From Lysinibacillus odysseyi 34hs-1 = NBRC 100172 (GTDB lineage Bacteria > Bacillota > Bacilli > Bacillales_A > Planococcaceae): a stretch of 64,000 nucleotides of DNA. The position numbers were made by a program, and so were the translations under genes. The notes beneath the pieces were generated by a model. It saw nothing but the letters and a program-made list of their open reading frames with translations, searched no databases and had not been told where the DNA came from. How positions within the stretch are numbered: the first letter of the stretch is position 1; every line of letters begins with the position of its first letter. Location of the stretch: contig NZ_BCVX01000003.1 in the NCBI RefSeq assembly GCF_001591965.1, positions 363,906 to 427,905 of the forward strand, written 5' to 3'. Positions 57,930-64,000 of this stretch are shown here, in pieces.

Positions 57930-58001
57930 AGATATCTCCCCCTTCATCTACTCATTTCGACAAAAGAAGAAATCTTCCTTTAAAAGTCTCTGTTAAATCC
58001 C

Positions 58002-58346
58002 TCAATACTTTGGAGGAAAAATAAAAACTCTTAAGAATGCAACAAAATAGGCACCTATTGAATTTAAAAAACAATGCATGCTTTCTAAACATGCAAGTAA
58101 AAAAGTAAAAAAGGTTAATACATCTATTTCCGTTGCGCCACTTATTTTGACATTATAATATATATAAACTCCTAAACTACCGTACGCAGTCATTTTTATA
58201 AAGTTGACTACTATGTCCCCAGCTTCGAGATCAAAAACTTTATAATTAATAAACTTAAACAATATACCTATCATTAATATTAACCCCATGGGTTTTATGA
58301 ACCCTAGTAAATATACTGCATCAATCTGCATAACATCATTAAACAT
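58002..58346 (-). CDS. Prophage membrane protein
   Basis: 114 residues with about three membrane segments (roughly 8-28, 44-62, 70-92) and a hydrophobic C-terminal stretch. The start at 58344-58346 has GGGAG 8 bases upstream. Unknown function. Confidence 0.6.
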   Translation of the reverse strand: MFNDVMQIDAVYLLGFIKPMGLILMIGILFKFINYKVFDLEAGDIVVNFIKMTAYGSLGVYIYYNVKISGATEIDVLTFFTFLLACLESMHCFLNSIGAYFVAFLRVFIFPPKY

Positions 58347-58558
58347 TTTTCTCTCTCCCAAAGTATATTATTAATTTATATACGAACGAAAACTTCGGAA
58401 GTTTCATACAAAAAATCTATCCTCTGCCAGTTTTAAATTCCTGCTTCGTTATTCATGTGCATCAATAAGCTCACTGTGTTTTTTACCGTCTTGAGCATAG
58501 GTGGCTCAACACTAGTTTTATTTTGTGTTGGCACCCTCGTTCCCCATCAGTTGCAATA

Positions 58559-58592
58559 TAAAAGCCTCCCGCAGATGATAGTTGGAGGCTGA
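58559..58592 (-). terminator. Terminator of the 58602 gene
   Basis: AGCCTCC/GGAGGCT hairpin, decayed member of the CCTCCACA family, with TTTATATTG after it on the minus strand. Confidence 0.75.
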
Positions 58593-58601
58593 AAAACTTT
58601 A

Positions 58602-58805
58602 TTAATATCTCGTTTTAGGAGCATGCATAATTGTATTACCTAAATATTTTACTGTAAAATATTCCGGATTAAATCTATCATCCTCATCTTTTGGTATATA
58701 TTTTCTGTTTTCTCTTTGAATCCAAGCCGTAACAGCCGACAAACTGTCATTACTTGAAATGATATATTCCTTACCTTTATATCGGATTAAATAGTTTCCC
58801 ATCAT
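58602..58805 (-). CDS. Small prophage protein
   Basis: 67 residues starting MMGNYLIRYKGKEYIISSND; a beta-hairpin start and a YLGNTIMHAP end. GGAGGTG lies 8 bases before the ATG. No family recognised. Together with 57756 and its hairpin it looks like an independent moron-type unit. Confidence 0.65.
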   Translation of the reverse strand: MMGNYLIRYKGKEYIISSNDSLSAVTAWIQRENRKYIPKDEDDRFNPEYFTVKYLGNTIMHAPKTRY

Positions 58806-58894
58806 AAAGCTAACACCTCCTCTCTTAATACCATCTTACTAAGAGAAGAGGAAAATAACTTTAACAACTTTTTGCCATAAAAAATAACGCTAGC

Positions 58895-59074
58895 TTAAGC
58901 TGCGTTTTCATGTGCGTCCATAATTGCCTGGCGCTCTTCATCTGAAATTGGGTTGTTAAAGCCATCCACACCAAGTACGGCCAGTTTGTATGTCACATCT
59001 TTCTTATGCCTTTCTGGCACCCTTGTGATTGTCGCTAATCCATTCATAATTAAAAGTGTGTAGCCATCTACCAT
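58895..59074 (-). CDS. Short prophage protein, CD1375-like
   Basis: 59 residues, MVDGYTLLIMNGLATITRVPERHKKDV and onward; the pattern of a hydrophobic start, RVPE and KLAVLG resembles the small CD1375-type proteins found after tail fibre genes in Clostridia and Bacilli phages. GGAGG lies 8 bases before the chosen ATG. The hairpin AACGC/GCGTT (58881-58905) overlaps its stop codon and may terminate the tail transcript. Confidence 0.65.
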   Translation of the reverse strand: MVDGYTLLIMNGLATITRVPERHKKDVTYKLAVLGVDGFNNPISDEERQAIMDAHENAA

Positions 59075-59120
59075 TTTACATTCCTCCATAAATAGAATTT
59101 GTATTTTTGCCATGAATGAC

Positions 59121-59456
59121 TTAAACATTATCTGTTCCTTTTAATGCTGCTATTTCTTCACGTAAGGTAAGCACTTCCTCGTAAAGCGTTAAGTTGACAT
59201 CCAAGATTGTTAAACTATGTTGTTGTTGGGCTTCCATTTGTCTTTCCATACGAGCTAGTTTATCCTCTACAGTCTCTTCTGTAGGTAAAGGTTCGCCCGA
59301 ATCGTAGTAAAATTCACCATTAGAGTTTCGTTTAAGAATACCATAACCTTGAGGTAGCTCATCCAATTCTATAACATTTATAAGCATATCTTTTGGTAAT
59401 GAATTCTTATCGGAATATATTATAAATGTATCACCTGTAGGATATAAATAAACCAT
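59121..59456 (-). CDS. Tail-fibre-associated protein with coiled coil
   Basis: 111 residues. Beta-rich N-terminus (about 1-55) and a coiled coil (about 60-105, VEDKLARMERQMEAQQQHS and LTLREEIAALK). Proteins of this layout commonly follow tail fibre genes and may be fibre chaperones or XkdW-like. Of two adjacent ATGs the second has the better spacing (7) from AGGAGG; the first overlaps the upstream stop as ATGA. Confidence 0.7.
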   Translation of the reverse strand: MVYLYPTGDTFIIYSDKNSLPKDMLINVIELDELPQGYGILKRNSNGEFYYDSGEPLPTEETVEDKLARMERQMEAQQQHSLTILDVNLTLYEEVLTLREEIAALKGTDNV

Positions 59457-60880
59457 CATTTAACCTCCTCATAACCAATGATAATATCTCCAATTGTCTG
59501 TTTTATAAAATGTATGTTACCTTTAAGTATATCAACATCAGTGCTATAAATAACACCATCTCTAACTAGAGTCTTAGAATTGAATGTTGGAGTAATAACC
59601 TCTGTATTAGATAAAGGTACAAGATTATGCGATATCGCCTTTCTATAAGCTTCTATATAACTTATCATAAGTCTATCTTTAACGTTCGAATTTGGAGAAG
59701 ATGACGTTTCTATAATTTTATACTTTGTTACTTGATTGTATGGTGTCGCATTATATACTATTGGGTTTGGTATAGAATGTACATAAAATTCAAGATTTTC
59801 ATAATCGAATACCAAACCCCTATTAGCCACTGGAGAAGAAACCACAGAAAACAATCCGGATTTATGGTCACAAATGAATATAGCCGATTTAAAAATCCCA
59901 CCGCCTATAACCATAATGTTATTAAAAGTCCCATCAGGCAAAGTAACACGATAAGGTGTGCAGTTTTGATTCATGCTTCTTGATATACTAAAATTATTAG
60001 GACCATATTGTGTTACAAGATTGGCATAATACGGTCCTCCTGAGCCTACTGGAAAACTAAACGTTAATTTTGAGAAATAGAAGTTGGTAGACGCATTAGG
60101 GTCTAAATATATCGCATATAAGAAAGGTGAAGATGGGTCTGGTGAAATACCTAAAGGTACAAAAGCATTTGGAGTATATAGCTGTCTGCCAATATCGGAT
60201 ATAACAGATACAACTCCATCAGTATACGTTAGCTCATAACATATATATACAATCGAGGTTCCATTTATACTATGATAGAATAAATATTTTTTACCATCAG
60301 TTGATTTAGCAACACCACTTGCTAAATATTGTGTCATATCGGTATTCCCAGTATTTAATTTATTACTTATTCTTTTAACAAATGATAAGTCAGATATTTT
60401 ATACACATACATAGTTATAATCTTATTGTTAAAACGCGCAACCGTTGGTATATAAAAGTGATTTTCATCTATGAATAAGTTTATTTTACTTTCGCTTGAG
60501 TAAACTAAATTGTCGTCCGCATTAATTGCCGTATATGCTTTAACTTCAAATGTGTTTATATCAAATATAATAAAACCTAAAGTAGCACTAAAAGCAAGCC
60601 ATATCGATTTATGATTCTCCAATGGTATCGGTTGAAAAGAGAAGTTTACGGGTGATGGGACCGTAGACCCATCTTCTCTAATAATACTTTTAAACATTTG
60701 TGTTAATTTATTGAACATGTCATCATTTTCATCCGATAACATAAACCCACCTTTTAGAATAGGTTTGAATTTATTATTATGAGAGTCGACTATCATACCA
60801 CTAGAACTCTCGATATTTTCGACCATTGTTTTTATTTCTTGTGAAGTGGATTCGTACGCTACTTCAATACGTTCGACCAT
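59456..60880 (-). CDS. Tail fibre/receptor-binding-like protein
   Basis: 474 residues. Short helical N-terminus (about 1-35), then mainly beta strands rich in Ser, Asn, Tyr and Val with blade-like repeats (IWLAFSATLGFIIFDINT, FLYAIYLDPNAS), possibly a propeller. Ends in YEEVK like the protein upstream of it. Its position after the baseplate protein and before the fibre-associated gene is the usual one for the adsorption protein; no enzymatic motif seen. Confidence 0.65.
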   Translation of the reverse strand: MVERIEVAYESTSQEIKTMVENIESSSGMIVDSHNNKFKPILKGGFMLSDENDDMFNKLTQMFKSIIREDGSTVPSPVNFSFQPIPLENHKSIWLAFSATLGFIIFDINTFEVKAYTAINADDNLVYSSESKINLFIDENHFYIPTVARFNNKIITMYVYKISDLSFVKRISNKLNTGNTDMTQYLASGVAKSTDGKKYLFYHSINGTSIVYICYELTYTDGVVSVISDIGRQLYTPNAFVPLGISPDPSSPFLYAIYLDPNASTNFYFSKLTFSFPVGSGGPYYANLVTQYGPNNFSISRSMNQNCTPYRVTLPDGTFNNIMVIGGGIFKSAIFICDHKSGLFSVVSSPVANRGLVFDYENLEFYVHSIPNPIVYNATPYNQVTKYKIIETSSSPNSNVKDRLMISYIEAYRKAISHNLVPLSNTEVITPTFNSKTLVRDGVIYSTDVDILKGNIHFIKQTIGDIIIGYEEVK

Positions 60881-61773
60881 TATTTAACCTCCTCATACTC
60901 AAAGAATAACCTACCGCCCTCGACAACCCATCCAGTAGCGTATCTCTTACCTGTAGTTGGGTCTGTCTGATAATGAGGTAGTCTTGCATTCTTGTGTTCG
61001 TCTATTTGCAGTTGTAAGTTTCCAGCAGCGTTCGTATCTAAAATATCTTTTATCGTTGTGAACCATATATCAAACTCATTTTTACGACCACTCAACCATG
61101 TGTAATAAAGCGTTTCTTCTGCTTGCCTCCACGCTTCAAAATCTTGTTCCTGCGCATCAATCCATTGTTCTAACGCTGTTGTTACATTCGTTTGCCAAGT
61201 TTGGAATTCCCCGGCCTTTGTAATTGAATAATTGTTAAACCATGATTGATACTGATTAAAAATGGTTGTGGTATCAACTTGATCAACCACACCATGCATA
61301 AGGCCACATAGTGCTCTATTTAGACGTTGGTCAGTAATGGCTCCTTGTGTAAGAGTAAGAGCTCCTTTTGCTACATAAATATCAGCAAGTGCCAACTCAT
61401 AAGCATCAGCATCCCTCTTTAAAGCGGGGGCCACTGGTGAGGCAGATAATGCCCCTTTCTTGACCTCCACACTCATCTTCCGTTGTATATGGTCCAATCG
61501 AATAACGACACGATCAATGCGATTGAGTGTTACATCACCAGCTGTTATCGGTAAGGTATAATCCTCATCGTTAATTAGGTAATAACCGTTAATCCATGCT
61601 TTGCCTGGACGAACAATGATATTCATCGAAGACCCGGCTGCTAATATTTGAAGGCAGTCCGAAGGATTTACAAATATCCCATTCCCAATAAACGTCGCAA
61701 AATACTGTGCGAAATCCTCTGCCTTATACCGTCTGTCTCCGTTAATTGAGTTGAACATCCCAAATTTCATCAT
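60880..61773 (-). CDS. Baseplate/upper tail fibre protein
   Basis: 297 residues. N-terminal beta region containing the block ILAAGSSMNIIVRPGKAWINGYYLIN, which is common in phage baseplate or fibre adaptor proteins, then a helical, Trp-rich rod (about 185-265, FQTWQTNVTTALEQWIDAQ) and a small C-terminal domain with GYVVEG-type strands. Ends in YEEVK. Its stop codon shares a base with the next start (TAATG). Confidence 0.8.
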   Translation of the reverse strand: MMKFGMFNSINGDRRYKAEDFAQYFATFIGNGIFVNPSDCLQILAAGSSMNIIVRPGKAWINGYYLINDEDYTLPITAGDVTLNRIDRVVIRLDHIQRKMSVEVKKGALSASPVAPALKRDADAYELALADIYVAKGALTLTQGAITDQRLNRALCGLMHGVVDQVDTTTIFNQYQSWFNNYSITKAGEFQTWQTNVTTALEQWIDAQEQDFEAWRQAEETLYYTWLSGRKNEFDIWFTTIKDILDTNAAGNLQLQIDEHKNARLPHYQTDPTTGKRYATGWVVEGGRLFFEYEEVK

Positions 61774-62871
61774 TTATTTCACCATCCTTTTCAATGCCTG
61801 TGGAAGGGTAGGAACGGATTTCCCTACCGTCACATAAATTGATTTCCCGTCCTCTTTAAAGACTTCATCAGCCTGCATCACTCGACTGTTCATGAGAACG
61901 TTTAGCTCATCATCTTTAATCGTAATGATATCTCCAAGGAAGAAGTCCTCGTTATATTTCGTGTTTTCCTTCGTTACATCCAGTTCACAGTCAAAGCCGA
62001 TATACTCTGTGTATTCGCTTTTCTTTTCTTCGCCCTTGGCTACCAATAAAGAATTGTATTCCAAAGCCGGTATACCAACTTGCGTACCGTCTACATCCCG
62101 GGTGTCCGATATTTCTCTAGCATCCACAAACAACTCTCTGCGTTGTAGACCGCTGTTTGATCCTCCAATAATAGCCGTTTTACGTGCAGGCCCCTCTCCG
62201 GCTCCAGCGATAAGGACCGTATTTTTAAAGTCGTTATCCGCTTCTTCATAGGTACGTTTCAACAGATTACTTCGGCTTTTCGAAAGGATGATACGTGGAT
62301 TGACAAGCTGGTTAATCGTTCGATTTGTTCCTTCATAGAAGTCGTATTGCAAGGTCCGTCCATTGAAAAGGCAGCGTACACCAATATCATGTGTTCCACA
62401 GAGATTTTCACAGACTGTATATACATCCTTATCGGTAATTTGTTGCTGGATGACGGAGCCGATATTTTTGACCGCCGCTATTTGCACCTGAGATATCTTT
62501 CTTAATGCATCTGCCGGGTTAATCATTGTCGAGATAATCGCCTGACGCATAATCATTTCGGGCGTAGCATTGAAATCATATTGCCCCCATAAAATACGTC
62601 GGTCTGTCCAACGAAAGAGCGAGAAGCATTTGACTACTAGCTGATCTACGCCGTCACCATCATTGAATCCTCGATAATACACATACATAGCTTCGTTATC
62701 ATCCTGCCGGAAAATAATATTTCCCTTCTTAAGGAGTTCAATGTTCTTCGGCGTGACATCTACATGCAATTCTGCCTCGCTACCCGGCCCATACTTTTTC
62801 CTCCACAGGAGATAGGAAAAGTTCCCGATAAAGCCTAAACGTTCAAATTTATCGTTACATACATATAACAT
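61774..62871 (-). CDS. Siphovirus Gp37-like tail hub protein
   Basis: 365 residues resembling the ReqiPepy6 Gp37-like family: LLWRKKYGPGSEAELHVDVTP near the N-terminus, RGFNDGDGVDQLVVKCFSLFRW, AREISDTRD and FLGDIITIKD later. Forms the hub beneath the tail tube in place of a classic Tal. It lies 2 bases after the Dit gene; GGGGGTG precedes the ATG. Confidence 0.88.
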   Translation of the reverse strand: MLYVCNDKFERLGFIGNFSYLLWRKKYGPGSEAELHVDVTPKNIELLKKGNIIFRQDDNEAMYVYYRGFNDGDGVDQLVVKCFSLFRWTDRRILWGQYDFNATPEMIMRQAIISTMINPADALRKISQVQIAAVKNIGSVIQQQITDKDVYTVCENLCGTHDIGVRCLFNGRTLQYDFYEGTNRTINQLVNPRIILSKSRSNLLKRTYEEADNDFKNTVLIAGAGEGPARKTAIIGGSNSGLQRRELFVDAREISDTRDVDGTQVGIPALEYNSLLVAKGEEKKSEYTEYIGFDCELDVTKENTKYNEDFFLGDIITIKDDELNVLMNSRVMQADEVFKEDGKSIYVTVGKSVPTLPQALKRMVK

Positions 62872-62873
62872 GC

Positions 62874-63749
62874 TTACACCCCCACAAACTGAGGCGTAAA
62901 GTAAATGGCTACCTCTAGGTTTGATACAAATTGTGCTGCATCATAGCGAATTAAATTATCACCGACATCCACACTGAGTTGAATATCCGAATCGTAAGAC
63001 AGGTAATTGAAATAATTTATCTCTACACCATTTCGCTCTAGGATGGCATACTCATTTCCACGCTTCGTATTAACCGTGACAATATCTCCGCCCTGTAAAG
63101 TAGCTTCGATTTTAACAATTCTACCCGTGTCTACCACTTCGATATAAGGATCAACCACACTTCCGATTGCTTTGAACTGAATGCGTAATGGGGATGCTGT
63201 ATCACTGTCATTAAATACATTTACTACATTGTTAGGTTCTCGATAGCCCATTTCAATGCCGTCCCCTTCCGCATCGATCTCTAACTCAAATTCAAACGTT
63301 GGTACCCACATAGCGATTTCAAACTTTTGTTCTTCTGTATACCACCAAGGATTCGGACAAAGGAACGATATCATGAATTCCGGGATGATATGACGACTGA
63401 TCACAGGTGTTTTCTCCACTTTACAATCGATATAGCGGACAACATCACCGTTGGTATATTTCAACGTGAATGAATGTTTAGGGTTAAAGAAGCGAATCAT
63501 CTGCTGCCGGTTAATATCCTTGTCCAAACGAATCCGGCCATTGATGACAATATTTCTCTCCCGTACACTAGAGCCTTTAATGTTAGTTCCATCCTCGTTA
63601 TAATTTTTGACGTTGTAGAATTCATTTTCCAACGCTTCCAAACCATCCGCCTTGTCCAGATAAAAAGGGCTAGACACGGATATTTCGAATGTCTGCCCTC
63701 GATGATTATCGAATATTAATTTTTCTCTTCGCTGGAAAGACTCAATCAT
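62874..63749 (-). CDS. Distal tail protein Dit-like
   Basis: 291 residues of the siphovirus tail-component family. N-terminal belt domain (NIVINGRIRLDKDINRQQMIRFFNPKH, RYIDCKVEKTPVIS, FLCPNPWW) to about 150, then a C-terminal beta-sandwich. Connects the tail tube with the hub. AAGGGGG lies 8 bases before the ATG. Confidence 0.88.
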   Translation of the reverse strand: MIESFQRREKLIFDNHRGQTFEISVSSPFYLDKADGLEALENEFYNVKNYNEDGTNIKGSSVRERNIVINGRIRLDKDINRQQMIRFFNPKHSFTLKYTNGDVVRYIDCKVEKTPVISRHIIPEFMISFLCPNPWWYTEEQKFEIAMWVPTFEFELEIDAEGDGIEMGYREPNNVVNVFNDSDTASPLRIQFKAIGSVVDPYIEVVDTGRIVKIEATLQGGDIVTVNTKRGNEYAILERNGVEINYFNYLSYDSDIQLSVDVGDNLIRYDAAQFVSNLEVAIYFTPQFVGV

Positions 63750-63762
63750 GCACTAGCCCCCT

Positions 63763-64000
63763 TTATAGTTGTAGTCCCATTTCTTTTAATGCATTTTTTG
63801 AAAGTCTTGCTGTTTCATACGGATCTAACGGTCTTGGACTTGTAATAGAGAAATGGTAGTGATTTTCAGTACTTGTTGTCGATGTGGAAGACGATGTATT
63901 ATACTGCGCCGTTCCAAATGCTACTGACTTTTCAGCGCTGCTTGCAAGCGAACCATATACATTGTTCATTGCTGCCTGTAATCGACCACTGGACTGTTCC
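63763..64000 (-). CDS. Tape measure protein, C-terminal end (cut by right edge)
   Basis: About 79 residues, reading frame open to the window edge; an internal ATG at 63967-63969 is not the start. Ser/Thr-rich with HYHFSITSPRPLDPYETARL and KEMGLQL at the end, the usual form of the tape measure C-terminus. Identification relies mainly on position before Dit. Confidence 0.75.
   Translation of the reverse strand, partial: EQSSGRLQAAMNNVYGSLASSAEKSVAFGTAQYNTSSSTSTTSTENHYHFSITSPRPLDPYETARLSKNALKEMGLQL

Larger units (their letters stand above)
50600..64000 (-). mobile_element. Prophage, siphovirus type (one end; other end beyond the window)
   Basis: Tail module (tape measure, Dit, Gp37-like hub, baseplate/fibre proteins), small genes, XhlA-type protein, holin and endolysin run on the minus strand from the right edge, followed by lysogenic-conversion-type genes ending near 51.3 kb. 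Composition is more AT-rich than the host part. The left boundary is only approximate (somewhere in 50.2-51.2 kb); integrase and head genes are not in the window. Confidence 0.9.

Overview
The window looks like a chromosomal segment of a spore-forming, low-to-mid GC Bacillota of the Lysinibacillus/Solibacillus type (Planococcaceae/Caryophanaceae). The evidence is the gene order, which follows the Bacillus subtilis cshB-yqfQ-ispH-yqfO-trmK-cccA-sigA-dnaG-yqfL-ccpN-recO-era-cdd-dgkA-ybeY-pgpH-phoH-yqfD-yqfC-floA-nfeD-rpsU and mtaB-rsmE-prmA-dnaJ-dnaK-grpE-hrcA-hemW blocks, together with sporulation and germination genes and a T-box-controlled single-chain glycyl-tRNA synthetase instead of glyQS. 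This genus-level assignment is inference; no rRNA or tRNA gene is visible.

Layout. 1-13.6 kb: macromolecular synthesis and housekeeping genes, mostly on the minus strand: DEAD-box helicase (cut at the left edge), a repeat-bearing YqfQ/VrrA-like protein, IspH, Nif3-like YqfO, TrmK, cytochrome c550, SigA, DnaG, the PpsR-CcpN pair, then glycine T-box-glyS and two orphan genes. 13.9-17.8 kb: a complete three-gene GerA-type germinant receptor operon. 18.0-29.3 kb: recO-era-cdd-dgkA-ybeY-pgpH-phoH-yqfD-yqfC-floA-nfeD-rpsU, ordinary except for a duplicated phoH tail and a yqfC start codon lying in a terminator. yqeY, expected between nfeD and rpsU, is not there. 29.6-39.2 kb: an accessory cluster that appears dedicated to cell-wall amino-sugar use. 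It holds a GntR regulator, a SIS protein, its own HPr and enzyme I, an acetyltransferase, lactose/cellobiose-type IIB, IIA and IIC, a MupG-like 6-phospho-muramidase and a MurK-like kinase. Three NagR/DasR-like inverted repeats (TGGTCTATACCA type) lie in front of the two transcription units. 39.0-39.7 kb is non-coding and holds a long nested hairpin. 39.7-49.7 kb: deoC with a palindromic operator, mtaB-rsmE-prmA-dnaJ-dnaK-grpE-hrcA (CIRCE in front of hrcA) and hemW.

From about 50.2-50.6 kb to the right edge is one end of a prophage with siphovirus architecture. Read in its own (minus) direction it contains tape measure C-terminus, Dit, Gp37-like tail hub, baseplate/receptor-binding protein, tail-fibre-like protein, small genes, XhlA-type protein, holin and M15 endolysin. 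Beyond the lysis genes is a zone of accessory genes: a plus-strand micro-operon of three tiny proteins behind a consensus promoter, two small minus-strand proteins, a lipoprotein, an XRE regulator facing a larger winged-helix regulator across AT-rich repeats, a HEPN-like protein and a coiled-coil membrane protein. Several of these are separated by near-identical terminator hairpins, as expected for independently acquired morons. The att site is not identified. lepA, usually the neighbour of hemW, is not in the window, so the prophage probably split that neighbourhood.

Many starts were moved from the longest ORF to a codon with a good Shine-Dalgarno sequence (ispH, glyS, recO, ppsR, mtaB, prmA, hrcA, hemW, rpsU, several PTS and prophage genes); each is explained in its entry. 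The best candidates for something undescribed are the prophage plus-strand micro-operon (55.65-56.31 kb), the HEPN-like gene (51.9-52.7 kb), the self-contained PTS/MupG cluster with its operators, and the nested hairpin at 39.46-39.57 kb.
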